From positions 1 to 39,081 of the forward strand of contig JANXAG010000016.1 in assembly GCA_025062375.1 (NCBI GenBank): a DNA stretch of 39,081 bases. The letters are read 5' to 3'. The DNA is from Anaerolineae bacterium. GTDB lineage: Bacteria; Chloroflexota; Anaerolineae; SpSt-600. Every line of letters begins with the position of its first letter. Position 1 is the stretch's first letter. A program made the position numbers and the translations under genes. Below the pieces are notes generated by a model. It was not told where the DNA came from and made no database searches. It was given only the letters and a program-made list of their open reading frames with translations. Below are positions 18,101 through 27,514 of this stretch, one piece after another.

Positions 18101-18551
18101 CATCGGTGGCGGTATCAAAGACTCGCATGAAACTCACCGGACCAGAAGCGATCCCTCCGGTGGAACGGACTACATCGCCTTTGGGGCGCAGGCGGGAGAA
18201 GCTGAAACCCGTGCCTCCGCCCGACTGGTGAATGAGGGCTGTGGCTTTCACAGCCTCAAAAATGCTGGACATATCATCATCCACCGGGATTACAAAACAG
18301 GCGCTTAGTTGTCCCAGAGGAGTGCCGGCGTTCATCAGGGTTGGGGAGTTGGGCAGAAAATCAAAGCTGACCATAAGCTGGTAAAACTTTTCAGCCCACT
18401 CTTCCTTCCGAGATTCCTCAGCCTCAGCCACGGCTTTGGCCACCCGGCGAAACATTTCCTCGGGTGTTTCTATAACGTTGCCTTTCTCATCCTTCCTCAA
18501 GTAGCGCTTTTTAAGAGTAGCTGCGGCGGCGGGTGAAAGCTTAAGGGTCAT
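15105..18551 (-). CDS. nrdJ: Class II (B12-dependent) ribonucleotide reductase interrupted by an intein
   Basis: Reading frame of 1148 aa; removing the 378-aa intein (residues 157-534) leaves 770 aa, normal for NrdJ. It reduces ribonucleotides to deoxyribonucleotides using adenosylcobalamin, so it works with or without oxygen. Visible features: PNSPTLMNAG near the N-terminus with C84 after LSA, the loop motif NPCGEQ with C646 and E648 (C268/E270 after splicing), APTGSIS, and a C-terminal TSCPD-type domain ending in a Cys-rich zinc ribbon (CPDCG, CVICRNCG). AAGGAGGGG precedes ATG 18551. It lies 22 bp after the flavoprotein gene, too short for a riboswitch of its own; control is probably through NrdR at the operon promoter. 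Confidence 0.95.
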   Translation of the reverse strand: MTLKLSPAAAATLKKRYLRKDEKGNVIETPEEMFRRVAKAVAEAEESRKEEWAEKFYQLMVSFDFLPNSPTLMNAGTPLGQLSACFVIPVDDDMSSIFEAVKATALIHQSGGGTGFSFSRLRPKGDVVRSTGGIASGPVSFMRVFDTATDVIKQGGCLSVRTWVRTTRGLQRLGAFLNAPPMGDNPLNEEVLGRDGFEPAFLAQDNGTAEVYRIRTDLGLYLEATYNHLVRVVTEDGRIEWKAAEKVKPGDRLVVRLGGYTGHDASLPPCPLEHHDVTPITLPDRMNPDLAELVGYFIANGSLSAPNGKPECLVFHAPCNTPDVEKWLEEALRKFGLNPARGQKKGHASSLIVARNAALAEWWQEAGLNKEGTARAGIPALILTASPESVRAFLRGLFEGNGDVSPKGHVRLRNPSKELIEQVQQLLLALGIVSRAAERKKGGKPVYELRISHRPSLLHFARTIGFRSELKRQRLEEKLTGASGVRNGLQPRDELLRSNLYYTRVTDVEKDRAYTMDIEVTGAEFVANGFLVHNRRRGANMGILRVDHPDILEFITCKEKEGAFANFNISVAITDRFIQALREDGEYELINPRNGEVVRRLRAREVFNKIVEGAWRNGEPGVVFLDRINEFNPTPNLGKIESTNPCGEQPLLPYESCNLGSINLSNMVTDDGRIDWEKLERTVKLAVRFLDNVITVNKFPLPQIKEATLRTRKIGLGVMGFADMLIKLGIPYDSEEALEVAEKIMEAIAYWSKEASVELARERGPFPAFGGSIYPEGKLPLPDPRTSSSSFDWVGLVERIKEHGIRNAATTTLAPTGSISIIAGCSSGIEPIFALAFTRKHILDEDAFPEINPLFEKVAKERGFYNLEIMRKVAEKGRIQDIEEIPPDVRRVFVTALDIAPEWHVRMQAAFQRWTDNSISKTINLPFEATLEDVEKAILLAYELGCKGVTLYRDRSREAQVLNVGVEEKKEEVRAAQPGLPGVLSPRPRPLVTHGTTEKIPLGCGRNLYVTVNEDQIGLCEVFLQVGKSGGCVASQSEAIGRLISLALRSGINPQAIVKQLKGIRCPAPTWHDGGPILSCADAIAKAMERHMKAQKGEGQQVSGAPTTSKTSSTFDFGLSPECPDCGSLLEYSEGCVICRNCGYSQCL
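16950..18083 (-). other. Intein in nrdJ with a LAGLIDADG-type endonuclease domain
   Basis: 378 aa inserted between KQGG and RRRGANMG. Splicing blocks look intact: C1 in CLSVRTWVRTTRG (block A), T-x-x-H in ATYNHLVRVV (block B), MDIEVTGAEF (block F) and VANGFLVHN ending in His-Asn (block G). The residue after the Asn is Arg (codon CGC at 16949-16947), not Cys, Ser or Thr. The central part has two LAGLIDADG-like helices, LAELVGYFIANGSL and RAFLRGLFEGNGDV; in both the catalytic Asp is replaced by Asn, so cleavage activity is probably lost. Confidence 0.9.
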
Positions 18552-18573
18552 CTTTATCCCCTCCTTCCCAGTT

Positions 18574-19857
18574 TTATTTAACCGAACCTGTGGCAGCAGC
18601 GAAAAGCCTCAGGAAACTCTCCCCTGTTCTAACTTCAGGTGGAAATTGCTCTTTGAGGTTGTAATTCCTCCTGAGCTTCCTTCCCCACTTTTCTTCCCAC
18701 CTTTCTCTGTATTCCTCCAGGGGCGATTCTCCCTGGGCAAAACGAGCGGCTACTTCTCCTGCCAGAGCTCCAGCAGCCATGGCGAAAGGAATTCCCCCGC
18801 CGGTCAAGGGGTCCACCTGCCCGGCTGCATCTCCTACCAGTATTATCCCCGGCCCCACAATGGTTTCCAGAGGTCGCAGGGGAACCAGGCCGGTAATGAG
18901 GGTTACAGGGCTTCCCTTAGAGAGGGCCGGGATGGATTCAATGAACCGCACCAGGTAATTGATTGCAGGCTCTCTGGCCAGATTGGCCTGCACCCCAAGG
19001 CCGACGTTGGCCTTCCCTTCGCCTTTCGGGAAAACCCAGGCATAACCACCGGGGGCAAACTCAGGAGTCAGGTAGTAAAGAGTAATAGATGGGTCCACCT
19101 CAATTCCGGAGAGGAGAAACTGAGCGCAGGAGATAGCTTCTTTCGGAGGCAAGGTAGTATTAATCCCTGCCCATCGCCCTGCTTCCGATTCGACTCCGTC
19201 GGCGGCTATAACCACCTTAGCTTCCACTTCTTTCTCCACTCCCGCAGCTTTAACCCTGACCCCTCTTATTCTGCCTCCGTCCATAAGCAGGCCGACGGCC
19301 GGGGTTTTGACCAGAACCTTAGCTCCAGCCCTGGCAGCTTCCTCCGCCAGGAAACGGTCAAATATCCGGCGCTCCAGGATAAAACCTTCCCCGGCCTGGA
19401 AGGATTTCCAGAGCTTAAAGGTCTTCCCATCCTGGAAATAGAAGGCGGCCCCGGTGATGGTAGAGGCCACGAAAGAAGGCATGGGTTCAAAGAATCTCCT
19501 GAGAGCCTCAGCCGATATCCCTTCGGCGCAGCGGACAGGGCTCCCTATTTCTTGTCGCTTTTCCAGAAGCAGGACCGAAGCTCCGTGGCGGGCAGCGTAC
19601 AGGGCAGCCATAGAGCCAGCCGGCCCGGCCCCGATTACCACCACATCATAGGAGGAATCAGGAGAAGGATGAACGGCCCTGGAGGTAGCCCTTGGGATAG
19701 ATAAAGCTCCACTGGGGCAAACCCTAACACACAGGCCGCAATCGTTACAGGCCTCACCGACCACAACCCTCGTTTCGGCCAGGGAGAGGGCTTTCTGAGG
19801 ACAAAGGCTGACACATCCCCCACAGTATGAGCAAAGGCCTGACTCTACTTTTACCAT
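18574..19857 (-). CDS. Geranylgeranyl-reductase-family flavoprotein with N-terminal double ferredoxin domain
   Basis: Protein of 427 aa. Residues about 1-55 hold two [4Fe-4S] motifs (CSYCGGCVSLCP and CNDCGLCVRVCP). Residues 68 onward are an FAD monooxygenase-like fold with VVVIGAGPAGSMAALYAA, the SPVRCAEGIS loop characteristic of geranylgeranyl reductases, and IILVGDAAGQVDPLTGGGI. The family saturates isoprenoid chains (for example menaquinone or lipid side chains) with reduced ferredoxin or NADPH; the fused ferredoxin suggests a built-in electron input. The substrate is inferred only. It shares one base with the nrdR stop (TAATG) and precedes nrdJ. Confidence 0.85.
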   Translation of the reverse strand: MVKVESGLCSYCGGCVSLCPQKALSLAETRVVVGEACNDCGLCVRVCPSGALSIPRATSRAVHPSPDSSYDVVVIGAGPAGSMAALYAARHGASVLLLEKRQEIGSPVRCAEGISAEALRRFFEPMPSFVASTITGAAFYFQDGKTFKLWKSFQAGEGFILERRIFDRFLAEEAARAGAKVLVKTPAVGLLMDGGRIRGVRVKAAGVEKEVEAKVVIAADGVESEAGRWAGINTTLPPKEAISCAQFLLSGIEVDPSITLYYLTPEFAPGGYAWVFPKGEGKANVGLGVQANLAREPAINYLVRFIESIPALSKGSPVTLITGLVPLRPLETIVGPGIILVGDAAGQVDPLTGGGIPFAMAAGALAGEVAARFAQGESPLEEYRERWEEKWGRKLRRNYNLKEQFPPEVRTGESFLRLFAAATGSVK

Positions 19858-20306
19858 TACTCCTCTCCCAGGAGTTTCTCTATCTCCCTCTTCAGACTTT
19901 CCAGATCCTCCAGGGGCAGGTAAACCGAGGCGAAGCGTATGTAAGCCACCTGGTCCAGCTCCTTGAGCTTCTCCAGGACCATCTGACCGATGAGGCGGCT
20001 TGGGACTTCGGCTTTGCCCATGGCCCGGATTCTATCCTCAATTTCATCGGCAAGGTTTTCAATAGTTTCAAAGGGAATGGGCCTTTTAGCGCAGGCCTTC
20101 CGGATTCCCGTTAAAAGCTTTTCCCGGTCAAACTCCTCCCTGCGTCCGTCCCTTTTAATCACCACAGGGGTAGCCATCACGGTTTCGTAGGAAGTAAACC
20201 GCTTCCCGCAGCTCTTACATACCCTTCGCCTTCGGATACCCTTGGGGCTATGGCGGGTATCGGTCACCCTGGATTCGGTGCTTCCACAGTAAGGACACCT
20301 CAGCAC
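19857..20306 (-). CDS. nrdR: Transcriptional repressor NrdR
   Basis: Protein of 149 aa starting at GTG 20306 (VLRCPYCG), supported by AAAGGAGC about 6 bp upstream and by the usual NrdR length; an open frame continues to 20414 but is unsupported. It has the zinc ribbon (CPYCG and CKSCGKRF), RRRRVC and FTSYE, and an ATP-cone domain (VVIKRDGRREEFDREKL). NrdR senses ATP/dATP and represses ribonucleotide reductase genes by binding paired boxes. It heads the operon that includes nrdJ, and two matching boxes lie before it. Confidence 0.96.
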   Translation of the reverse strand: MLRCPYCGSTESRVTDTRHSPKGIRRRRVCKSCGKRFTSYETVMATPVVIKRDGRREEFDREKLLTGIRKACAKRPIPFETIENLADEIEDRIRAMGKAEVPSRLIGQMVLEKLKELDQVAYIRFASVYLPLEDLESLKREIEKLLGEE

Positions 20307-20326
20307 TTCAGCTCCTTTACATAATG

Positions 20327-20371
20327 AACTAAATGTTTGGTCTTTGATGGGTAAAACCACAAAATTTAGTG
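20327..20371. promoter_or_regulatory. Tandem NrdR-box-like sites
   Basis: The site at 20358-20371 reads CACAAAATTTAGTG: CAC and GTG arms 8 bp apart in an AT-rich core, as in NrdR boxes (with outer C/G also paired). A weaker copy, AACTAAATGTTTGG, lies at 20327-20340. They start exactly 31 bp apart, about three helical turns and the spacing usual for paired NrdR boxes. They lie between the putative promoter and the nrdR start. Confidence 0.6.
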
Positions 20372-20385
20372 GCTTACCTTCTATA

Positions 20386-20414
20386 AGTTTAGCACACTTT
20401 CGCCCTCGTGGCAA
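20386..20414 (-). promoter_or_regulatory. Putative promoter of the nrdR operon
   Basis: Minus-strand -35 TTGCCA (20409-20414), a 17-bp spacer and -10 TAAACT (20386-20391). The predicted start near 20379 would put both NrdR boxes just downstream of it. The match is moderate. Confidence 0.35.
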
Positions 20415-20509
20415 CCCCCTAACGTGTTAAAATTTCTAATGCTTCTCTAACGTTCCTCTATCGCCTCTCTAATGCGCCTGTGCTTTAATGCCCCTTGCGG
20501 GAGGGCAGG

Positions 20510-20690
20510 ATGGGTAAGATAACCTGTGCTAATTGCGGGATCGTGATAAATTGGAAACCCACGGTGGTGGAAGGCAGGTTCTACTGCTGCGTGGGATGCA
20601 GCCAGGGAGGACCCTGTACGTGCGATTATTCCCACCTGCCCAATCCCGAAGAAATAGCTCCCATTATAATCATGGAGGAGGTGGTGGAAG

Positions 20691-20713
<23 letters not shown>
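20510..20713 (+). CDS. Small Cys-rich protein, probably zinc-binding
   Basis: A 67-aa protein with CANCG near the N-terminus, then [14 protein letters not shown] and an acidic tail; seven Cys in about 35 residues suggest a small zinc or metal site. I do not know a function. ATG 20510 is chosen because GGGAGGG lies at 20499-20505. The 3' end overlaps dnaK by 23 bp and contains the dnaK ribosome-binding site, so the two are co-translated; a role near chaperone or metal/redox stress is only a guess from context. Confidence 0.75.
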
Positions 20714-22577
<1,864 letters not shown>

Positions 22578-22586
22578 CCAACAGAA

Positions 22587-22630
22587 GCCCTGCGGGTGTA
22601 AATTAGCTCACAAGCCCGCAGGGCCTTTAA
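22587..22630 (+). terminator. Rho-independent terminator after dnaK
   Basis: GCCCTGCGGG (22587-22596) and CCCGCAGGGC (22615-22624) form a perfect 10-bp stem with an 18-nt loop, followed by a T-rich run (CTTTAATTTT). It lies between the convergent dnaK and CorC-like genes and may serve both. Confidence 0.85.
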
Positions 22631-22649
22631 TTTTCCAGCGCCCTTAGCT

Positions 22650-23966
22650 TCACTTCCTTTCCAGCTTAACCCTTACGATCCTCGGGCCCTTCATTTCCGT
22701 TACGGTTAACTTGACCTCTTGGCAGTGAAGCTCATCCCCTTCGCGGGGGACCCTCTGAAGTTGGGTGAAAATAAGGCCGGCCAGTGTCTCATAATCCTCA
22801 CTCTCCGGCAGCGTGAGACCCAGAGTCTCGTTCACCTCGTCTACTCTGAGGGCTGCGTCAAGGTAGTAAACATTATCGCTAACTTTCTCTATAAGAGGCT
22901 TTTCCAGGGCTGATTCATCAGTGACCCGCCCCACGATCTCCTCCAACAGCTCTTCCAGGGTGACAAGCCCCGCCGTGCCCCCGTATTCATCTATCACCAC
23001 TGCCATGTGGATGCGGTTCGTCCTCATCTCCTTCATAAGCTCATCTATCGGCTTGCTTTCAGGGACCACGTAGGCGGGTCGAGCTAATTCCCGCACCTTC
23101 TTCTGAAAGCTTGCAGGGTCCTGGCTCACGTTGAGAAGCACATCTTTTATGGCCACAAAGCCTATAATGTTGTCAATGGAATCCTCGTAAATTGGGTAAC
23201 GAGCATGGCGGGAGCGCTTGAACTCCTCCAGAAAATCCGCCAGGGTAAGGTCAGCTTCTATGGCTACTATTTCTGTTCGGGGTATCATGACTTCCCTTGC
23301 GGTCCTTTCCCCGAAATCGAAAACTTTCGTTAAAAGTTCTTCCTCTGCCTCCTCCAGGATTCCTTCCCGATAGCTTCCCTTTATGAGGGCTTTGAGTTCT
23401 TCAAGGGTGTGGACGGCCCGGAGGGCAGCTCCAACCTCTATGCCTATAGGTTTAAGGATGATGGCTGCGGACCGGTCCAGGAGCCAGATAAAGGGCTTGA
23501 AGATAGCATAGAACCACTGCATGGGGATTGACGAGCTCAGAAACACCTTTTCACCCCAACGGAGGGTCAGGCTCTTGGGGACCTGTTCTCCCAGAAGCAC
23601 ATGGAGGTAGGTTATTGTACCGAAAGCTAAGACTGCTCCTGCTGTGTGGGACACAAGGTCCCCAGCCCAACCAAAAAGGTAGCGGGAAAATGGCTTTAAA
23701 ATTTGAGCTACTGTTTCTTCTCCGACCCAACCCAAGGCAAGGCTTGCGATGGTTATGCCCACCTGAGAGGCAGCTATGAAACGGTCCGGGTTATTGTAAA
23801 AATGAAGGGCAATAATTGCAGACCGGCTTCCGCGAGCGGCTTTGGCTTCCAGAGAGGGCTTTTTGGTAGAAACCAGAGCGAATTCAGCGGCAGAAAAGAA
23901 AGCATTTAAGGCGATGATCGAAAACACAATGAAAAGCCTCAAGGCCAATAAAGAACCTTCCTCCAT
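22650..23966 (-). CDS. CNNM/CorC (HlyC) family membrane protein with CBS pair
   Basis: Protein of 438 aa: an N-terminal DUF21/CNNM transmembrane domain (about 1-190, with NAFFSAAEFALVS and GEQVPKSL), a CBS pair (about 210-335, REVMIPRTEIVAI and MAVVIDEYGGTAGLVTLEELLEEIVG) and a C-terminal CorC_HlyC domain (about 350-435). Family members are linked to Mg2+ or Co2+ export or its control; the hemolysin label is historical. AGGAGG precedes the ATG. It starts 21 bp after recJ and ends the rplU operon. Confidence 0.9.
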   Translation of the reverse strand: MEEGSLLALRLFIVFSIIALNAFFSAAEFALVSTKKPSLEAKAARGSRSAIIALHFYNNPDRFIAASQVGITIASLALGWVGEETVAQILKPFSRYLFGWAGDLVSHTAGAVLAFGTITYLHVLLGEQVPKSLTLRWGEKVFLSSSIPMQWFYAIFKPFIWLLDRSAAIILKPIGIEVGAALRAVHTLEELKALIKGSYREGILEEAEEELLTKVFDFGERTAREVMIPRTEIVAIEADLTLADFLEEFKRSRHARYPIYEDSIDNIIGFVAIKDVLLNVSQDPASFQKKVRELARPAYVVPESKPIDELMKEMRTNRIHMAVVIDEYGGTAGLVTLEELLEEIVGRVTDESALEKPLIEKVSDNVYYLDAALRVDEVNETLGLTLPESEDYETLAGLIFTQLQRVPREGDELHCQEVKLTVTEMKGPRIVRVKLERK

Positions 23967-23987
23967 ACACTTACCTCCTACCGTTCT

Positions 23988-25700
23988 CTAACGATAAGAG
24001 CTTGCGGAAGGGCGGAAATCCCTGAGATGGAGCTCTACCCCTTCCTGATTGCCCCAGCGGGTCAACTTGGGGGTATAGACGATGTCAAGAAACTCCCTTA
24101 CTTCCCCAGCCCTCAAGCCCATCCTGAAACCTATGGCTGCCCAGGTCCTTGAAGCCCAGGCCAGAGTCAGACGGAGGTGCCTGGATTCTTCCCCTACCAG
24201 CCGGTACTCCTGAACTTTAACCCGACGGGTCAGGAAAAGGGGTTCGGGGTTGGCGTAGCCGAAAGGTTCAAGCATAGATATATAATGGCAGAGCTCAGGG
24301 GTTATCTGGTCGAGGGAGGTTTCAGCATCAATTTTGAGGGTCGGGACAAGCTCCATGCCCTTCAGGTTTTCCCGGGCGATTTCCTCTAACCGCACCTTGA
24401 GGGCGGGAAGGTTGCGGGTTTCCAGGGTCAACCCTGCAGCTGCTGCATGCCCTCCATACTTCTGAAGGAGATCAGCGCACTGGTCCAGAGCTGCCGTTAT
24501 ATCGAATTCCGGGATGCTCCTGGCTGAGCCTCGGCTTCTTTCGGGGGATAGCTCCATAACTACAGCAGGGCGGTAAAATTCCTCCACCAGCTTACTGGCC
24601 ACAAGCCCCACTACTCCCGGAGCAAAACTCTCATCCCCCACTATTAGCACCAGGTCTCTCTCCAGTAACTCAAGGGCCTTAAAACGGGCTTTCTCTAAAT
24701 GCTCGTTCATGAGCTTCTGGCGTTGCCGGTTCCATCGGTCTAATTCCCGGGCGAGCTCTAAAGCCTTTGCTTCGTCCTGGCTTGTTAGAAGGTCCAGGCT
24801 CAGCATAGCTGTGGTGAGACGGCCTGGGGCGTTGAGGCGTGGCCCCAGGATAAAGCTTATGGCATAAGAATCGATCTCCCCGGGTGCCACCCCTGCCACC
24901 TGCATAAGGGCCCTTAGACCTGGCCTGGCTACAGAGTTGAGGCTTTGAATCCCTCGCACAGCCAGAGTCCTGTTCTCACCGGTGAGAGGGACCACATCCG
25001 CCACTGTGCCGAGAGCTACCAGGTCGTAGAGCTCTGGTTCTTCCACTGGAAGGGGTGAGATGGGAACCTGCCGGTTGGCCAGAAAGAGGGCCTGAGATAG
25101 CTTGAAAGCTACGCCGGCCCCGGCTAGTTCTTTAAAGGGGTAAAGGCAATCGGCCCTTTTTGGGTTTATTACGGCCAAGGCTGGCGGTATCTCCGGCCCT
25201 ATAGCGTGGTGATCGGTTATGATAAGGTCGAGGCCTATCTGGCGGGCATAGCGGGCTTCCTCTATTGACCGGATCCCGCAATCGGCGGTTATGACCAGTC
25301 TTATCCCCTTACGCGCAAGGGACCTGAGGGCAGGTTTGTTGAGGCCATAGCCTTCGTATAACCTGTCGGGAATATATGGAATGACGTTTCCCCCCAGAGC
25401 TCTGATAGTTTCCAGGAGGATGGCGGTGGCTGCTAATCCGTCCACATCAAAATCGCCGTAAATAGCAATGGGTTCCCGTCCCTTTATTGCCCTGCGGATG
25501 CGGGTTACAGCTTTATCCATATCCTTCATCTTGAAAGGATTGAAAGGCTCTTCTCCGCCTCTGAGGAAAGCCTCAATTTGGGATGGGGTCCTGGCCCCCC
25601 GGTTGTATAGAATTTTCACCACCAGGGGCGGGATACTGGGAAAGGAGTTCAGAAGGGAAAGCGGAGGAGAAGGAGCTATAACCCATTTGGTGAAGCCCAT
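23988..25700 (-). CDS. recJ: Single-stranded-DNA-specific exonuclease RecJ
   Basis: Protein of 570 aa with the DHH phosphoesterase motifs: IYGDFDVDGLAATAIL (motif I), VITADCGI (motif II), LIITDHHAIG (DHH motif III), GAGVAFKLSQAL, and the DHHA1 signature KYGGHAAAAGLTLE. A C-terminal OB-like domain follows. It degrades single-stranded DNA 5' to 3' in recombination and mismatch or base-excision repair, using Mn2+/Mg2+. It lies between the GYD-protein and CorC-like genes in the same transcript. Confidence 0.96.
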   Translation of the reverse strand: MGFTKWVIAPSPPLSLLNSFPSIPPLVVKILYNRGARTPSQIEAFLRGGEEPFNPFKMKDMDKAVTRIRRAIKGREPIAIYGDFDVDGLAATAILLETIRALGGNVIPYIPDRLYEGYGLNKPALRSLARKGIRLVITADCGIRSIEEARYARQIGLDLIITDHHAIGPEIPPALAVINPKRADCLYPFKELAGAGVAFKLSQALFLANRQVPISPLPVEEPELYDLVALGTVADVVPLTGENRTLAVRGIQSLNSVARPGLRALMQVAGVAPGEIDSYAISFILGPRLNAPGRLTTAMLSLDLLTSQDEAKALELARELDRWNRQRQKLMNEHLEKARFKALELLERDLVLIVGDESFAPGVVGLVASKLVEEFYRPAVVMELSPERSRGSARSIPEFDITAALDQCADLLQKYGGHAAAAGLTLETRNLPALKVRLEEIARENLKGMELVPTLKIDAETSLDQITPELCHYISMLEPFGYANPEPLFLTRRVKVQEYRLVGEESRHLRLTLAWASRTWAAIGFRMGLRAGEVREFLDIVYTPKLTRWGNQEGVELHLRDFRPSASSYR

Positions 25701-25712
25701 AGTTTTTCCCGA

Positions 25713-26012
25713 TTATTTCAGCGTTTCTACTATCTTGGCGAACTCTTTGAAGGGTATAGCCGTAAGGGTTTGAGTTGAAGTTGCTCCAAAGTAATTCAAT
25801 ATAATAGCCGCCTTTGCTGCCGAGAGGGCATCCGGGGCTTCAATAATGTGGAGAAAATCATAAGCTCCCAGGAGGGCGTAACTGGCGATGCGTTTTACCT
25901 CAGGGCAAACCTTTTTAAGCTCCTTCTCAAACTCCTCTTCCATTTTCCCCAGGTCTTTAATCCTCTTTATCCCTTCCTCTGACACCTTAGACAGGATTAC
26001 GAACGTCGCCAT
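25713..26012 (-). CDS. GYD domain protein
   Basis: A 99-aa protein matching the GYD family: [14 protein letters not shown] at the start, [13 protein letters not shown] in the middle (here GAYD instead of GGYD) and [14 protein letters not shown] near the end. This is a small ferredoxin-like alpha/beta fold of unknown function. It overlaps the end of tdk by 26 bp and is followed 12 bp later by recJ. Confidence 0.85.
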   Translation of the reverse strand: MATFVILSKVSEEGIKRIKDLGKMEEEFEKELKKVCPEVKRIASYALLGAYDFLHIIEAPDALSAAKAAIILNYFGATSTQTLTAIPFKEFAKIVETLK

Positions 26013-26595
26013 GGTTTTCTCCCCTCAGAACCTTATGGCAACGTCGGCAGCGGGGCTCATACATCTCCTGAGCGCCCACTAGGATGACCGGATCATCGTA
26101 AGAAGCGGGGCGTCCGTTTATAAGGCGCTGCGTTCTGGTAGCAGGAGCTCCGCATACGACACAAATAGCTGAAAGTTTATCCACCTGCTCGGCCTGAGCC
26201 ATAAGAAGAGGGACGGGGCCGAAAGGTTCGCCCCTGAAGTCCATATCAAGCCCCGCTACTATAACCCTTATGCCTCTATCGGCCAACTCGTTGCAAACTT
26301 CGGCAATTTCCCAATCAAAGAACTGGGCCTCATCAATAGCCACCACTTCCACTTCGGGCTCCAGAAGTTCCAGAATCTGGCGCGCTTCGGAAACAGGTAT
26401 TGCTTCCAGATCAGCTCCACTGTGGGATATAACCTTTTCCGGATGATAGCGCTTATCTATACCATGTTTGAAGACCTGAACCTTTTGCCGGGCAATGCGG
26501 GCCCTTTTAACCCGCCGGATTAGCTCCTCAGTTTTTCCAGAGAACATGGGCCCGCAGATCACCTCAATCCACCCTGAAGGGTAATAGGGATGCAT
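25987..26595 (-). CDS. tdk: Thymidine kinase
   Basis: Protein of 202 aa of the type II (TK1-like) family. It has the P-loop [43 protein letters not shown], zinc-binding [13 protein letters not shown] with CRRCH near the end, and a lasso ending in [11 protein letters not shown]. It phosphorylates thymidine to dTMP for nucleotide salvage. It sits 2 bp after rpmE, an arrangement I regard as common in this kind of ribosomal-protein cluster. Confidence 0.97.
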   Translation of the reverse strand: MHPYYPSGWIEVICGPMFSGKTEELIRRVKRARIARQKVQVFKHGIDKRYHPEKVISHSGADLEAIPVSEARQILELLEPEVEVVAIDEAQFFDWEIAEVCNELADRGIRVIVAGLDMDFRGEPFGPVPLLMAQAEQVDKLSAICVVCGAPATRTQRLINGRPASYDDPVILVGAQEMYEPRCRRCHKVLRGENHGDVRNPV

Positions 26596-26597
26596 TT

Positions 26598-26831
26598 TTA
26601 TCCTTCCTCTTTTTTACGGCTCAGCTCTTCGGTCTTCTGGGCTCTCCTCTTGAAGCGTTCAACCTGGCCTCCAGTATCCACTATACGCTGCTCCCCCGTG
26701 AAGAAGGGGTGACAGGCGGAGCAAACGTCAGTGCGGATTACCTTTTTGGTGGCGCCGGTTATAAAAGTATTGCCACAGGCACATATCACCTGGGCGTCGG
26801 TATAAAATTCCGGATGTATTCCTTTTTTCAT
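26598..26831 (-). CDS. rpmE: 50S ribosomal protein L31, zinc-binding form
   Basis: A 77-aa protein with the [10 protein letters not shown] start, CACGNTF and [10 protein letters not shown], the four Cys of the zinc-binding (C+) L31 type. The C-terminal VERFKRR segment is typical, with a short charged extension. It follows rpmA by 20 bp in the rplU-rpmA-rpmE cluster. Confidence 0.97.
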   Translation of the reverse strand: MKKGIHPEFYTDAQVICACGNTFITGATKKVIRTDVCSACHPFFTGEQRIVDTGGQVERFKRRAQKTEELSRKKEEG

Positions 26832-26851
26832 CTTCTCTTTTTACCTCCTCC

Positions 26852-27109
26852 TTAAGCTGTAAGCGGCAATACGCTTACCCAGGTCCTGCCACCCTTCTTT
26901 TCAAATTTTACGATACCATCCACCAGAGCATATAAGGTGTAATCCCTCCCTACCCCAACATTGCTTCCAGGCTTAACTTTTGTTCCTCTCTGGCGGACTA
27001 AAATAGTTCCAGCCCTTACCAGCTGGCCTCCGTAGCGCTTTACACCGAGGCGCTTGGAGTTGCTATCGCGACCGTTCCGGCTGGAGCCTCCTCCTTTTTT
27101 GTGAGCCAT
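26852..27109 (-). CDS. rpmA: 50S ribosomal protein L27
   Basis: An 85-aa protein that starts [20 protein letters not shown], the peptidyl-transferase-centre tail of L27, and continues [16 protein letters not shown] and GRDYTLYAL. The N-terminus is the plain form, without the cleaved extension seen in some Firmicutes. It follows rplU by 19 bp. Confidence 0.98.
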   Translation of the reverse strand: MAHKKGGGSSRNGRDSNSKRLGVKRYGGQLVRAGTILVRQRGTKVKPGSNVGVGRDYTLYALVDGIVKFEKKGGRTWVSVLPLTA

Positions 27110-27128
27110 TTCTCCTTCACCTCCTTTC

Positions 27129-27440
27129 TCAAGCTATTATCTCTTTAATGAGAAGGCGTGTGTAAATTTGGCGGTGGCCTTTCTTTCGGCGGTAACGCTT
27201 TTTAGGCCTGTATTTGAAAACAATGATTTTAGGGCCTTTGAAATGCTCCTGAACTACGGCCTTAACCCGGGCCCCCTCTACAAAAGGCCTCCCAATCTGC
27301 ACCTTTTCCCCGTCCACCACCATAAGGACCTTATCAATTTCAACTTCTCTTCCTGGCTCCACCGGCAACTTCTCTACCTCAATAACACTGCCGGCAGAAA
27401 CCTGGTACTGTTTGCCCCCACTTTCAATAACAGCGTACAT
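27129..27440 (-). CDS. rplU: 50S ribosomal protein L21
   Basis: A 103-aa protein beginning [14 protein letters not shown] and ending with the basic [11 protein letters not shown] block of L21. It is the first gene of the minus-strand operon rplU, rpmA, rpmE, tdk, GYD protein, recJ, CorC-like protein. GGGGGGAG precedes the ATG, and a near-consensus promoter lies about 45 bp upstream. Confidence 0.98.
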   Translation of the reverse strand: MYAVIESGGKQYQVSAGSVIEVEKLPVEPGREVEIDKVLMVVDGEKVQIGRPFVEGARVKAVVQEHFKGPKIIVFKYRPKKRYRRKKGHRQIYTRLLIKEIIA

Positions 27441-27486
27441 CGTCTGCTCCCCCCTTTCAGCATTAACGTGTCCTTAAATCATTCAA

Positions 27487-27514
27487 ATTATACTCGCTAA
27501 GGCTCTATTGTCAA
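27487..27514 (-). promoter_or_regulatory. Sigma70 promoter of the rplU operon
   Basis: Minus-strand -35 TTGACA (27509-27514) and -10 TATAAT (27487-27492), both perfect, with a 16-bp spacer. The predicted 5' UTR is about 40 nt. Confidence 0.85.

Noticed and set aside
18552-18573. B12 riboswitch before the B12-dependent nrdJ
   Set aside because: Only 22 bp separate nrdJ from the gene before it, too short for a cobalamin riboswitch.
18646-19704. 352-aa open frame antisense to the flavoprotein gene
   Set aside because: It lies fully within a well-supported gene and its product has no recognisable motif.
20389-20440. CIRCE heat-shock element upstream of dnaK (TTAGCACAC present)
   Set aside because: The second arm GAGTGCTAA is missing at the required 9-bp distance.
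20419-20474. Repeated CTAACG/CTAATG units before the small Cys-rich gene
   Set aside because: Spacing is irregular (17, 11, 22 bp) and the units are too short to call a repeat array.
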